From Rhodocyclales bacterium (GTDB lineage: Bacteria; Pseudomonadota; Gammaproteobacteria; Burkholderiales; Rhodocyclaceae): DNA of 5,483 bases. The DNA is taken from the NCBI GenBank assembly GCA_021413665.1, contig JAIOPW010000008.1:1-5483 (forward strand). The letters run 5' to 3'. The notes under the pieces were generated by a model, which saw nothing but the letters and a program-made list of their open reading frames with translations, ran no database searches and was not told where the DNA came from. Numbering within the stretch: position 1 is the first letter of the stretch; the number at the start of each line of letters is the position of its first letter. Below are positions 5,318 through 5,483 of the stretch, in pieces. The position numbers and the translations under genes are program-made.

Positions 5318-5483
5318 ATGAATCATCCCGCATCCCCCGAACCCCTCGATCCCGCGCGCGAACGCGCCTTGCTGATCACGCTGGCCGGCATCCAGTTCGC
5401 GCACATCCTCGACTTCATGATCATGATGCCGCTGGGCCCGATCCTGATGCGGGAACTCGGTGTCGGTACCCACGAGTTCGGCC
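5318..5483 (+). CDS. MFS transporter, N-terminal fragment (3' end outside the window)
   Basis: The first 55 residues of a probable major facilitator superfamily permease of the inner membrane. A polar cytoplasmic tail (1-16) is followed by a first membrane helix (about 17-43) containing the segment HILDFMIMMPLGPILM. The aspartate in helix 1 followed by a hydrophobic run and PLGP is typical of drug:proton antiporter-like MFS proteins. Only helix 1 is visible, so the substrate cannot be inferred. The ATG at 5318 gives a sensible N-terminus, and the ATG at 5283 is in another frame. The sequence before the start (CCGGTCCCGCC) has no good Shine-Dalgarno. The gene is divergent from the riboswitch-pilZ unit and is probably transcribed separately. 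Confidence 0.8.
   Translation, partial: MNHPASPEPLDPARERALLITLAGIQFAHILDFMIMMPLGPILMRELGVGTHEFG

Noticed and set aside
4980..5321. 113-codon plus-strand ORF starting MRAPVRPVILRP
   Set aside because: It runs antisense through the riboswitch and its promoter, has no SD or recognisable domain, and is a GC-rich chance frame.

Overview
The window looks like chromosomal DNA of a GC-rich betaproteobacterium, probably of the Rhodocyclales/Azoarcus-Dechloromonas type. This rests on remembered protein style and on the gene order argS - SPOR protein - dsbA - short-chain dehydrogenase; no search was run. There are no mobile elements, CRISPR arrays, tRNA or rRNA genes.

Bases 1-3331 (plus strand) form a tightly packed, probably co-transcribed block. 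It contains the 3' part of argS (arginyl-tRNA synthetase), a membrane-anchored FtsN-like SPOR-domain protein, a periplasmic DsbA-type thiol:disulfide oxidoreductase, and a short-chain dehydrogenase/reductase whose GTG start overlaps the dsbA stop by one base. These genes are ordinary.

Bases 3339-5084 (minus strand) are the interesting part. A good sigma70-type promoter (TTGACG, 17 nt, TATAAA) drives a leader containing a clear class I cyclic-di-GMP riboswitch (GEMM-I). The leader is followed by a 35-codon small ORF with a strong Shine-Dalgarno (SD) sequence, and then by a 499-aa protein with a C-terminal PilZ-like c-di-GMP-binding domain. The small ORF's TGA overlaps the ATG of the pilZ-like gene (ATGA), which suggests translational coupling. 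The 3' strand of the riboswitch P1 helix contains the small ORF's SD. A perfect 7-bp pairing inside the aptamer (GGGACGC/GCGTCCC) offers a competing fold. Together these suggest a feedback unit in which an RNA sensor of c-di-GMP controls translation of a coupled small peptide and of a c-di-GMP-binding effector protein.

Bases 5085-5317 are a divergent intergenic region without a recognisable gene. From 5318 to the window end is the start of an MFS transporter gene on the plus strand.
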